From Rufibacter ruber (GTDB lineage: Bacteria > Bacteroidota > Bacteroidia > Cytophagales > Hymenobacteraceae), in contig NZ_LRMM01000013.1 in NCBI RefSeq assembly GCF_001647275.1, positions 28,764 to 92,763 on the forward strand: a DNA stretch of 64,000 nt, read 5' to 3'. Shown here piece by piece: positions 1 through 8,054 of the stretch (the first letter of the stretch is position 1; every line of letters begins with the position of its first letter). The notes beneath the pieces were generated by a model. It was not told the origin of the DNA and ran no database searches. It worked only from the letters and a program-made list of their open reading frames with translations. The translations under genes and the position numbers were made by a program.

Positions 1-1761
1 CCCCAGCAGGGTAACCACGGCCCCCGGTTCGGGCTTGCCCGAAAGCCGTTGTACTGTTCCGCTAATGGCCAATCCCCGCTCCAGCGGATAAGCCAACATC
101 ACGTCTTTTTCCTGTAGCACGTCTTTCCAGACAAACCGCCGCCAGCCTTGGGTAAGCAGGAGGTTGTCAAGGGCTATCTGGGTTTCTGTGTCCTGTGACC
201 GGAAATAGTACCCCGGCTGCTCTACAAACCCCTGCAGGTCTGAAGTAAGCAGCAGGTGGGTGAACAGGTTCCCTGCCTGCGGATCTGCCTCTACTTTTTT
301 GGCATCTGTCACGGCTACTGAGAAACGGCCCTGCACCGGTTTGCCCGTCACATCTTTGGCCTGCAGCTGCATCGTTATCTTCTCCCGGGGCTTGTAGGCC
401 TCTTTTGGAGAGGTTAAAGCCAACTGTAACCCCTGTGATTCATGCATGAAAAACAGCCGTTCCGCCAACGGTTCACCCGTCTCAGAAAACAAGGCCAGCT
501 CAATGACACCCGCCGGTAACGTTTTGCGGGGGATATCCAGCAACAGCATGTCTTTGCCCGTACCGCTGTAACCAGAATAGCATGCCCTGCCGCGGGAATG
601 GCCCACTACATTGATAAGTTTAGGCCTATCAGTGGGCGAGAAGCCATTCAAAACCACCCGGGCCACAATTTTGTCTGGCTTAGTGTTGTCTACCATCATG
701 ACCACACCTTTTTCCTTCGCTAACGGCAACGGATAAACGGTCACAGTACCTTTGCTGTCTTGCAGCCTGGCTTCATAGCGTTTGCCCGCCTGGGGCATCA
801 TCCCAAACCGCCCCATGCCAAACTTCTGGCTCTTAAAATCTGCCACCTTGGCCCCTGTCTCATCCAGTATCTCCCCTTGCACGTCTTTTCCCAGACCGTT
901 GGCCCCAACTGCTTTGAAACCAATCCGGCTCCAGATGCCATTCACCAACTCTCCGCTTTCCGGGAAGAACTGCAAGTCAATTTTCTCTGTGGCGGTGGGA
1001 ATTTTTAGCACCTTCTGAATTTGCCTGCCTTCTTGCTGCACATTCAGGAGTAACTGGGCCTGCTGCCGGTTTTCATTGTCTGGTAAGTAAAAGCGCAGTT
1101 GGGCGGCTCCGCCCAGGTTGGTGGTGCCTTTTTGCTTACCAGCTGTTTTCTTACCCATTTGAATGGCAGAGGTAAACGGAAGCAGGCCCAACGCCTCTTT
1201 TTTATAATTAGATAACCCCAGGTTCACCAGCACAGAGTCTCCGTTGCCCTTCCGCTTGAACGTAAATTCCGCCGCAGGCAAAATACCGTCTACCCGGGGG
1301 TTCCAAATCTGCACGTTCTGGTGGAAGAAATAACTTTCCCCCTTGTTCTGCATCCAGCTGGTAAAAGCCCGCACCCGGTACAACCCCGCCGGTATAGTGT
1401 CTTCTAAGGCAAAGTCACCCTGCCCAAACCCATTCTGTATGTCTACCACCGCCCGCCGGTACACAGAGTCCTGGGGGTTGATGAGTTCCACGTACAGCAC
1501 CTTGCTCAACGGACTGGGCACATGGTACGCCGCGTCTACCAGATAGGCACTGAACCAGATGTCTTCCCCGGCGGCATAATACGGCTTGTCCAGGTGCAGG
1601 TAGACTTTCTCCTGCGGGTAATTCTTCCCAAAGGCAGCGAGCTTTGCCAGAATCTTCTCCAGCATGCTTGCATCCTGCCACTGTTTAGGCGCAAAGGCTG
1701 AAACCCAGAACAGCCCCAGCAGAAGGCAGGAGAAAACCAGTACCCGTATCCTTGACTTCAT
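1..1761 (-). CDS. MG2 / TonB-plug family protein, N-terminal 587 residues (cut by window edge)
   Basis: The frame is open from an ATG at 1761 to the window edge, so the C-terminus is missing. It starts MKSRIRVLVFSCLLLGLF, a signal peptide ending near SAFA, followed by the family hallmark KVYLHLDKPYYAAGED, an MG2-like (alpha-2-macroglobulin) beta domain. Further in are the conserved segments IDLQFFPESGELV and LTQGWRRFVW, then the start of a carboxypeptidase-regulatory-like domain (LAISGTVQRLSG). It is a close paralogue of the protein at 1825-4593, only 63 nt upstream in the same direction, and of the one at 54275-56995; the missing part probably carries the plug domain. Expected location is the periplasm or outer membrane. 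Substrate and partner are unknown. Confidence 0.85.
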   Translation of the reverse strand, partial: MKSRIRVLVFSCLLLGLFWVSAFAPKQWQDASMLEKILAKLAAFGKNYPQEKVYLHLDKPYYAAGEDIWFSAYLVDAAYHVPSPLSKVLYVELINPQDSVYRRAVVDIQNGFGQGDFALEDTIPAGLYRVRAFTSWMQNKGESYFFHQNVQIWNPRVDGILPAAEFTFKRKGNGDSVLVNLGLSNYKKEALGLLPFTSAIQMGKKTAGKQKGTTNLGGAAQLRFYLPDNENRQQAQLLLNVQQEGRQIQKVLKIPTATEKIDLQFFPESGELVNGIWSRIGFKAVGANGLGKDVQGEILDETGAKVADFKSQKFGMGRFGMMPQAGKRYEARLQDSKGTVTVYPLPLAKEKGVVMMVDNTKPDKIVARVVLNGFSPTDRPKLINVVGHSRGRACYSGYSGTGKDMLLLDIPRKTLPAGVIELALFSETGEPLAERLFFMHESQGLQLALTSPKEAYKPREKITMQLQAKDVTGKPVQGRFSVAVTDAKKVEADPQAGNLFTHLLLTSDLQGFVEQPGYYFRSQDTETQIALDNLLLTQGWRRFVWKDVLQEKDVMLAYPLERGLAISGTVQRLSGKPEPGAVVTLLG

Positions 1762-1824
1762 CTTTAATATAAATTGATATTCTTACAGACCCTAAATGCA
1801 GCAGCGTGAAAGTTTCTATAGCCG

Positions 1825-4593
1825 TTACCGCACCTGCATTTCGCCAATACCCCTACCTAGGCTTCCCTTTGAAGTGACTCCTTCTACCACGGCCATATAA
1901 CTTGTCTTAGAGTCTGCACAATAGAAGGCCACCTGCGCTTTTCCCTCTGCATTGGTCTTGATGGCGGGGTGCCAGTACAAGGTGGTTCTCCAATCTGGCA
2001 CATGCACCTCAGACGGCTTATCATATTTGGGCATGTAGAACTCCCGCTCCGTCAGAAATTTTGGCCCCCTATAAATTGCTACACCTTGCCAACGGGCATT
2101 GGTCTTTGCGGCATACGTACCTGGTCTCTTTAAAATAATGGAAATCACTCCATATACCCCTTCAGAACCATAAATAGCAGAGGGGGCACCTGGCATAAGC
2201 ACATCTACCCGCTCCACCTCTGTCACATCAACCGCTTGCGCCATACCCATGTCTGCCCGAACGCCGTCAATCAAGTACAGTGGTTCTGTAGAACCGGCTT
2301 CACTTGCCCCTCCTTCTCCGCCGAAATCAAACGATTGCCTTGCCGCCCCCCTGAGCACCAACTTACCCTCAACCATGGCAACTCCCGGTGTTCTTCCAGG
2401 CAGACTGGAGATAATGTCTATACCTGGTGAGAATCTGCTGCCAGAAACGGAGTAACTAACATCTCTGGGGGCATGAAGGGTACTGCGGTCAGCCATACTT
2501 CTGTTTGCATCAGGATCTTTACGGCCTCTGATAACCACTTCACCCAGCATCACTCCCTTGCCCATAGACTGATCTACTTTCAACTGTTCCCTATTGCTGC
2601 GCAGGTATGCCCACTGTGGGCCAGACAACGGAGTGGCAAGCGGTGCATAAGGCACCTTGGGCTGCACAACAGCAGGAGCCAACGTCTCAAGGTTGACCAG
2701 TAAATTACTCTTCCCTTTTTGGTTACTGGCCTGCAGCACCACCCTGGAACTATCTGTTAAGGGTGGCAACGCAATAGAGAACCTTCCCTGCGCATCTGAC
2801 TGCCCTACCAGCATATTCTTCATTTTAGCCACATCAAACATAGTCACCACCGCATCTTTCACAGGCTTCTTCTCATTATATTGGGTTACCACGCCACTCA
2901 CTGACAGCCCCTGCTCTAACGGAGAAGACATAACTGGAAACTTATCTTTCATGATCTCTTGCCAGACAAACCGGCGCCAGCCTTGCGTGAGCATAAGATT
3001 GTCTAGCGCCAGCTGCACCTCTGGCTGATCAGAAGAGAAATAATAATCTGGCTGCTCAATGTACCCCTTCAGATCTGAAGACAATTGCAGATACGAAACT
3101 ATGTTGGCAGCATGGGGGGCGGGTACTACCGTCTTGCTGTCTGTCACACTCAGGGAGAAATTGCCAACAACCGGCGCACCCGCTGCATCTTTCACTTCAA
3201 TTTGCAGCGTAGCCTTTTCTCTTGGCTTGTAAGCAGGCTTGTCTGGGATAACAGCTATCTTCAGGTTCTTGCTTTGATTTACAAAAACCAACCGTTCTGC
3301 CAGAGGTTCGCCAGCCTGATTAAAGAGCGTAATCTGCGACACCCCTGAAGGAAATTTCTCTTTAGGGATATCTACCTGGAAGACATCACGCCCAGTGGCA
3401 CTGCTGGCCCCAAAGAAAGTGACACCTCTTGCTTGCGCTACCACATGCAGCCCCGTAGGCTTGCCAGTGCCTTCTGCAAACCCAACTGCATAGCACTTTA
3501 CCCGCACCTTGTGTGACTTGGTATTGTCTACCGCCATAACCATGCCTTGGTCCAAAGGCAGCGGCAGGTGATAAGTGGTCTCAGATCCGGTTGCGTCTTT
3601 GACCTTGGCTTCATACCGCTTTCCTTTCTCTGGCATAAACCCCAGACGGCCCATGCCAAACTTGAGGCTGGCAAAATCTGCGACTTTGTTTCCACTCTGA
3701 TCAAATATACCGCCCTTCACCTCTGCCCCCAGGCCTTGGGCATCTACCGCTTTAAAACCTATGGTGTTCCAGAACCCGCTCACTAAATTTCCTCCCTCCG
3801 GAAAAAACTGCAGGTCTATCTTGTTCGGTTTAGGTATAAGCAGGTTCTTAGTGATTGTCTGCTGCCCCTGCACAAAAGCCAACCGCAGCTGGGCGTTCTG
3901 CAGACCATCTGTATCTGGCAGGAAGAACCTGAGTTTGGTTTTACCCGAAGGGTTGGTGGTCACTTTACGGGTACCCATCTTTTTTGCCCCTTGCAGCACG
4001 GTATAAGTAAGCGCTGTTTGCGGCCCGGGCGCGGCAGAGGGAGTCAGTAACTGCAGGTCAACCAGAACAGAGTCCCCTTTGGCCTGAGGCTTGAAGGCAA
4101 AATCAGCAGCAGGGGTTAAGTCACTTTCCCGCGGGTTCCAGATCTGCACATTTTGGTGATAAAAATACGCCTCATCAAAGTTCTGCATCCAGCTGGTATA
4201 GGCCCGCAGGCGGTACAGCCCTGCCGGAATAGTATCTGACAAGGTAAAATCACCAGCCCCCTTCCCTTCTTTTATCTGAAGCACCACCCGCTGGGCAATG
4301 GAATCCTGCGGGTTCACCAATTCTACATACAATACTTTACTGATGGGGCTAGGGGCGTGATCTGAGCTGTTCACCAGATAGGCACTAAACCACATATCTT
4401 CCCCGGCGGCATAGTAGGGCTTATCAAGATGGAGGTAGACTTTCTCCTGCGGATAGTTATTTTCAAAGAAAGTGAGCTTGCCAATTATTTTTTCCAGCAT
4501 TCCCTCTTGCCAAGCCTTGGGGACAAAAGCAACAAACAAGCAAAAGCAGGCCACAGACAGTAACCTGAAGGCAATCTTTGATTTTGGGGACAT
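1825..4593 (-). CDS. MG2 / carboxypeptidase-regulatory / TonB-plug domain protein, 922 aa
   Basis: Complete copy of the three-member family in this window. A signal peptide (about residues 1-28) precedes an MG2-like domain with KVYLHLDKPYYAAGEDMW near residue 50. Middle repeats carry IDLQFFPEGGNLVSGFW and LMLTQGWRRFVWQEI. A carboxypeptidase-regulatory-like segment (GVVTQYNEKKPVKDAVVTM) leads to a TonB-receptor plug-like segment (PGIDIISSLPGRTPGVAM, PLYLIDGVRADMG, SAIYGSEGVYGVISIILK). After the plug there is no 22-strand barrel, only about 100 residues resembling an alpha-2-macroglobulin-like closing domain (KTSYMAVVEGVTSKG). It is probably co-transcribed with the partial gene downstream. A role in envelope protein or nutrient handling is plausible; no specific function can be assigned. 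Confidence 0.88.
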   Translation of the reverse strand: MSPKSKIAFRLLSVACFCLFVAFVPKAWQEGMLEKIIGKLTFFENNYPQEKVYLHLDKPYYAAGEDMWFSAYLVNSSDHAPSPISKVLYVELVNPQDSIAQRVVLQIKEGKGAGDFTLSDTIPAGLYRLRAYTSWMQNFDEAYFYHQNVQIWNPRESDLTPAADFAFKPQAKGDSVLVDLQLLTPSAAPGPQTALTYTVLQGAKKMGTRKVTTNPSGKTKLRFFLPDTDGLQNAQLRLAFVQGQQTITKNLLIPKPNKIDLQFFPEGGNLVSGFWNTIGFKAVDAQGLGAEVKGGIFDQSGNKVADFASLKFGMGRLGFMPEKGKRYEAKVKDATGSETTYHLPLPLDQGMVMAVDNTKSHKVRVKCYAVGFAEGTGKPTGLHVVAQARGVTFFGASSATGRDVFQVDIPKEKFPSGVSQITLFNQAGEPLAERLVFVNQSKNLKIAVIPDKPAYKPREKATLQIEVKDAAGAPVVGNFSLSVTDSKTVVPAPHAANIVSYLQLSSDLKGYIEQPDYYFSSDQPEVQLALDNLMLTQGWRRFVWQEIMKDKFPVMSSPLEQGLSVSGVVTQYNEKKPVKDAVVTMFDVAKMKNMLVGQSDAQGRFSIALPPLTDSSRVVLQASNQKGKSNLLVNLETLAPAVVQPKVPYAPLATPLSGPQWAYLRSNREQLKVDQSMGKGVMLGEVVIRGRKDPDANRSMADRSTLHAPRDVSYSVSGSRFSPGIDIISSLPGRTPGVAMVEGKLVLRGAARQSFDFGGEGGASEAGSTEPLYLIDGVRADMGMAQAVDVTEVERVDVLMPGAPSAIYGSEGVYGVISIILKRPGTYAAKTNARWQGVAIYRGPKFLTEREFYMPKYDKPSEVHVPDWRTTLYWHPAIKTNAEGKAQVAFYCADSKTSYMAVVEGVTSKGSLGRGIGEMQVR

Positions 4594-4821
4594 GAATAAA
4601 GGGGATAGGCTAGTGTATACAAACTATATGAATCAATAAATCTACTGAAAGAATTGATTTAAACTATAGGTGATCAAATATAATTTTTAACATAGAAGAA
4701 GCCGCTCATGAAGCTGCAATCATTAGACTGGTTAGGTTTTATGATTGCCCTGCCAAAGTCTGAGCTTGACTAGTTTGCAGAGCATTTACAGATGGCTGGC
4801 AGCTATTCCCTGAAAGACACC

Positions 4822-5814
4822 TTATGCCCACAACCGTTGCAGGAACCTCAGCGCATTCTGGTGACTCACGGCTGCCAGCGCTGTCTCAGGGTACTGCTCC
4901 CTCAGCTCCTGTAAGATAACCTGGTACTGCCGGGCGTTGCGGTGCCCCTCATGAAAATTAGATTCCCCGCCAGCCATGATGCCCGTCTCCTGAAAAAAAT
5001 CTGCGCCAAAGCAGAGGGCTTGCGGCGCGTGCTCCAGCCCGTAGTGCACATGCTCCAGCAAGACCTCGGGCCGCTCTGGGTGCACAAACTTCTTAAGGAA
5101 GTTAAGCCCAATCAGCCCCTCCCGCCGCACCACCTCCTGCACCAACTCCAGCGGCAGGTTGCGGGCGTTGCCGTACACCTCCCTGAAATTGGAGTGGCTG
5201 GCAATCACCGGAACCTCCAGCCCATGCCGGTCAATAAAATTCAGCAGGGCATAGGCGGCGGCGTCTGAGGTGTGGGCCAGGTCCAGGGCAATGCGGCGGC
5301 CGTGCAGGTAGCGCAGCAGCTCCTCGCCGTCTGGTTTCAGACCTATGCCCGGGGTAAAGTTGCCGCCGCAGAACCGGTTCTCCTCAGCGTGGGTGAAACT
5401 GATGTACAGCAGCGGGCCGGCCAGGCGTATGATTTCCTCCAGCCGCTCAAAGGCCTTTTCCAGCGGCTCGCCCTCTTCCACCAGGCCAGACGCGTTCTCA
5501 ATAGCCCCCATGATGGCCACCCGCTCGCCCTGCGTCACCTGCGCCAGCACCTGCTGCTGGTTTACCCCGGCAAAGCAGCTCTCCGCCTGCAGCAGGTCCT
5601 CCCTGTAAAGCCGGGCCTGTTTCAAAGTAAACGCCGCACTTCCGGGCTCGGTGGGGGTGAAGAACGCCATGACCTGCAGCCTCACCCGCCCTTCCTGCAA
5701 ATGCGGAATGGCGCAGCCTATCATGTCTACATCCATGGCTGTGGCCTGCGGTACCCACGCCAGGTACCCGGTAAGGTCGCAGTGCAGGTCAATGATGGGA
5801 AGGGGATGGTTCAA
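4822..5814 (-). CDS. Membrane dipeptidase family (peptidase M19), 330 aa
   Basis: Zinc-dependent dipeptidase of the M19 (renal dipeptidase) family. Visible metal-site elements are DLHCDL (H11, D13), a bridging Glu candidate in IENASG (about E106), a His in LDLAHTSD (about 182), a second His in VIASHSNFREVYGNARNL (about 207), and GADFF near 272. The SHSNFREVYGNARNL segment is highly typical of M19. No clear signal peptide is seen, so a cytoplasmic enzyme that hydrolyses dipeptides, possibly including D-residue ones, is likely. The gene stands alone, separated from the divergent rlmI-like gene by 529 nt carrying two palindromes. Confidence 0.88.
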   Translation of the reverse strand: MNHPLPIIDLHCDLTGYLAWVPQATAMDVDMIGCAIPHLQEGRVRLQVMAFFTPTEPGSAAFTLKQARLYREDLLQAESCFAGVNQQQVLAQVTQGERVAIMGAIENASGLVEEGEPLEKAFERLEEIIRLAGPLLYISFTHAEENRFCGGNFTPGIGLKPDGEELLRYLHGRRIALDLAHTSDAAAYALLNFIDRHGLEVPVIASHSNFREVYGNARNLPLELVQEVVRREGLIGLNFLKKFVHPERPEVLLEHVHYGLEHAPQALCFGADFFQETGIMAGGESNFHEGHRNARQYQVILQELREQYPETALAAVSHQNALRFLQRLWA

Positions 5815-6043
5815 TGTATTATTCCTTGTGTTATTTCTTAAGGTATATCTCTTTCCGCCCGGGGCATACCCCTAAGCCTGAGTGAACGTATTCAAAAGCA
5901 ATACAGAAGCTTGCCCACAAAGTGAAAAGGCGGTCTACGGAAGCCTTTCCCATTCGGCCCAAATATTTTTCAGAAGGCACGGTAAAAAGCACAGGCCCGG
6001 TTTGTCTTTGCACCCCTGTCATTTACGGCCTTCCCCTGGGCTT

Positions 6044-6083
6044 CTGTTTTAGGGCTGTTTTCAGAAAAACAGCTCCAAAACAG
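6044..6083. repeat. CTGTTTT palindrome, copy 1
   Basis: Arms carry two CTGTTTT and two AAAACAG heptamers around a CAGA-type loop. The spacers are AGGG and CTCC, only partly complementary. Located in a divergent promoter region, which argues against an obligatory terminator role. Confidence 0.8.
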
Positions 6084-6130
6084 AAATTCAGCTAAAAACC
6101 AACTCAAGCCCCAGAGCGGACAAAAAATTT

Positions 6131-6169
6131 CTGTTTTTGGCCTGTTTTCTGGAAAACAGGTCAAAAACA
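6131..6169. repeat. CTGTTTT palindrome, copy 2
   Basis: CTGTTTTTGGCCTGTTTT pairs with AAAACAGGTCAAAAACA across a short CTGG loop with one mismatch. Second copy in the divergent region upstream of the rlmI-like gene. Confidence 0.8.
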
Positions 6170-6343
6170 CCTGCTTCTGTCCTGGTGGCCCAGCGGCTAT
6201 CCTGAAGGCAGATTCCCCCTTCTTTGGGCTTCCTGTTCTGCCAACATACAAAGAAGCGGCGGCTCCCGCACCACAAAGCCATATTTTTTCCCGATTTTTG
6301 CAGAAACAAACTTCGGCGCAGCCGAAAGCACAGCCCACAGATT

Positions 6344-7531
6344 ATGACCGCACTACCTTCTATCATCCTGCACAACGGCAAAGAGCACTCGCTCAAACGT
6401 TTTCACCCGTGGGTCTTCTCAGGGGCCATCAAAAAGATGGACGAGGGCGTGCAGGAGGGCGACGTGGTGGCCGTCTATACCAACCGCCGCGAGTTCCTGG
6501 GCATTGGTCACTACCAGCCGGGCTCCATTGCGGTGCGCATCTTCTCGTTTGACGAAGTAGAGATTGACTACGCCTTCTGGAAGAGCCGCGTGCAGCGCGC
6601 CGTGGACTACCGCCGGGAGCAGGGCTTCCTGGACAACCCCCAGACAGATGTGTACCGGGTCATCTTCGCCGAAGGTGACAGCCTGCCCGGCCTCATAGTA
6701 GATGTGTACGGCAACACCGCCGTGCTGCAGGCGCACAACGTGGGCATGTTCCACGTGCGTCATGAGATTGCCCGGGCGCTGGTAGAAGTCTATGACGGCA
6801 CCCTCACCGCCGTGTATGACAAAAGCGCCGAGACCTTGCCCAGCAAAGGAACCGAGCAGGGCCAGAACGGCTACCTCATTGGCGAAACGCCCGTGCCGCA
6901 CGTGGTCACTGAGAACGGCAACAAGTTTCTGGTGGACTGGGTGACGGGGCAGAAGACCGGCTTCTTCATTGACCAGCGCGAAAACCGGGCCCTGCTGGCG
7001 CATTACTCCAAAGGCAAAACCGTCTTGAACACCTTCTGCTACACCGGCGGCTTCTCTATTTACTCTTTGAACGCCGGGGCCACCGCCGTGCACTCAGTAG
7101 ATGTCTCCAAGAAAGCCATTGCCCTCACAGAGCAGAACGCCGAATTAAACCAAGGCCAGGACCGCCACCAAGCCACCGCCATTGATACGTTTGAGTTCTT
7201 GCGTGGGAAAGAAGGTCTGTATGATGTGATTGTCCTGGACCCGCCTGCCTTTGCCAAGAGCCAGAAAGTACGCCACAACGCGCTCATGGGCTACAAGCGC
7301 CTCAACGCCGAGGCCATTGAAAAGATCAAGCCCGGCGGGATCATCTTCACCTTCTCCTGCTCGGGCGTGGTGGACAAAGACCTGTTCCAGAGCACCGTCA
7401 TGGCCGCCGCCATTGAAGCCGGCCGTAACGTGAAAGTCATGCACCACCTCTCCCAACCCGCTGACCACCCCGTGAGCATCTTCCACCCGGAGGGTGAGTA
7501 TTTGAAGGGCCTGGTGCTGTATGTAGAATAG
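6344..7531 (+). CDS. Class I SAM-dependent rRNA methyltransferase, RlmI-like, 395 aa
   Basis: Probable 23S rRNA cytosine-C5 methyltransferase of the RlmI/YccW family. An N-terminal PUA-like RNA-binding domain (about residues 1-75, LKRFHPWVFSGAIKKMDEG) is followed by a Rossmann methyltransferase fold: TGFFIDQREN near 206, FCYTGGFSIYSL near 227 (SAM binding), VLDPPAFAKSQ near 298 and FSCSG near 337 (catalytic Cys candidate). The ATG at 6344 is preferred over upstream in-frame codons because homologues begin just before the PUA segment and the sequence upstream is the palindrome-bearing spacer. A palindrome and a strong terminator follow. Confidence 0.88.
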   Translation: MTALPSIILHNGKEHSLKRFHPWVFSGAIKKMDEGVQEGDVVAVYTNRREFLGIGHYQPGSIAVRIFSFDEVEIDYAFWKSRVQRAVDYRREQGFLDNPQTDVYRVIFAEGDSLPGLIVDVYGNTAVLQAHNVGMFHVRHEIARALVEVYDGTLTAVYDKSAETLPSKGTEQGQNGYLIGETPVPHVVTENGNKFLVDWVTGQKTGFFIDQRENRALLAHYSKGKTVLNTFCYTGGFSIYSLNAGATAVHSVDVSKKAIALTEQNAELNQGQDRHQATAIDTFEFLRGKEGLYDVIVLDPPAFAKSQKVRHNALMGYKRLNAEAIEKIKPGGIIFTFSCSGVVDKDLFQSTVMAAAIEAGRNVKVMHHLSQPADHPVSIFHPEGEYLKGLVLYVE

Positions 7532-7564
7532 TTAGTAGCAGGTAGCACGTAGCAAGACTTGTGA

Positions 7565-7610
7565 TTCCTGTTTTCGGGCTGTTTTCTGAAAAACGGCCCG
7601 AAAACAGGAA
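7565..7610. repeat. CTGTTTT palindrome, copy 3
   Basis: Arms ttcctgttttcgggctgttt and its near-perfect complement, with spacer CGGG matched by CCCG. Lies 33 nt after the rlmI-like stop and directly abuts a classical terminator. Confidence 0.85.
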
Positions 7611-7648
7611 GGCCTCTGCCGTTTGATGTCGGCAGAGGCCTTTCTGTT
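7611..7648 (+). terminator. Intrinsic terminator after the rlmI-like gene
   Basis: Perfect 10-bp GC-rich stem GGCCTCTGCC/GGCAGAGGCC with a 10-nt loop, followed by TTTCTGTTTTTTT. It is immediately downstream of palindrome copy 3, so that palindrome is not needed as terminator here. Confidence 0.85.
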
Positions 7649-7684
7649 TTTTTCTAACCGCCAGTTGCCGGAGAAGCACTGGCG

Positions 7685-7903
7685 CGAGACTCCAGTCTCG
7701 TGACTGGGGATGAAGCGAGTCTCCAGACCCGCCGGGAACCACCTGTTATTTCTTGAACGTGTATCAATTATTTATATGACTCAGAGGACATGGAAATAAA
7801 TTTGAGCCAATAGAGGATCGGGAATGGACCTTTCGCTGCTGGGCAGCGAGAGTAGTCTGGAGACTACCAGTTATCCGTAGGCGCGAGTCTGGAGACTCGC
7901 GCC
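7685..7903. repeat. Cluster of four hairpins sharing the core AGTCT-GG/CC-AGACT
   Basis: Hairpins at 7685-7700, 7715-7732, 7852-7867 and 7880-7903 share AGTCT(GG or CC)AGACT with different outer arms; the last is a perfect 11-bp-arm hairpin, GGCGCGAGTCT with its complement around GG. A related unit occurs at 34449-34466. The size and tiny loop resemble REP elements mobilised by RAYT proteins. Confidence 0.75.
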
Positions 7904-7973
7904 AGAAGGTTGTTAACTTGATAAGCCACAGGAATCACTTCCGCGTCAGAACAGGCACGCAAAGACTTGAATA

Positions 7974-8018
7974 TTCCGTTTTTGGCCTGTTTTCGCCAAA
8001 CCAGCCCAAAAACGGGAA
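7974..8018. repeat. CTGTTTT palindrome, copy 4
   Basis: ttccgtttttggcctgtttt faces aaaccagcccaaaaacggga with a few mismatches. A flanking aaagactt/aaagtctt pair extends the symmetry. Lies 36 nt beyond the 3' end of the RsmF-like gene. Confidence 0.75.
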
Positions 8019-8054
8019 AATAAAGTCTTGCTACCTGATACGCGATACTTGATA

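Larger units (their letters stand above)
5815..6343. other. Divergent intergenic region (529 nt)
   Basis: No credible gene. It lies between the divergent M19 dipeptidase and rlmI-like genes, so it must hold both promoters. It contains two CTGTTTT palindromes at 6044-6083 and 6131-6169, 47 nt apart. I see no clear TAnnTTTG box for either gene. Confidence 0.6.
7532..8054. other. Convergent intergenic region with several hairpins (523 nt)
   Basis: No gene is supported. It holds a CTGTTTT palindrome and classical terminator after the rlmI-like gene, four hairpins sharing the core AGTCT-GG/CC-AGACT between 7685 and 7903, and another CTGTTTT palindrome near the end of the RsmF-like gene. A stutter of 7-9-nt near-repeats (gtagcaggtagcacgtagca) begins at 7536. 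Confidence 0.6.

Noticed and set aside
6419..7093. Minus-strand ORF of 224 codons
   Set aside because: Antisense to the rlmI-like gene, no recognisable domain; shadow frame.
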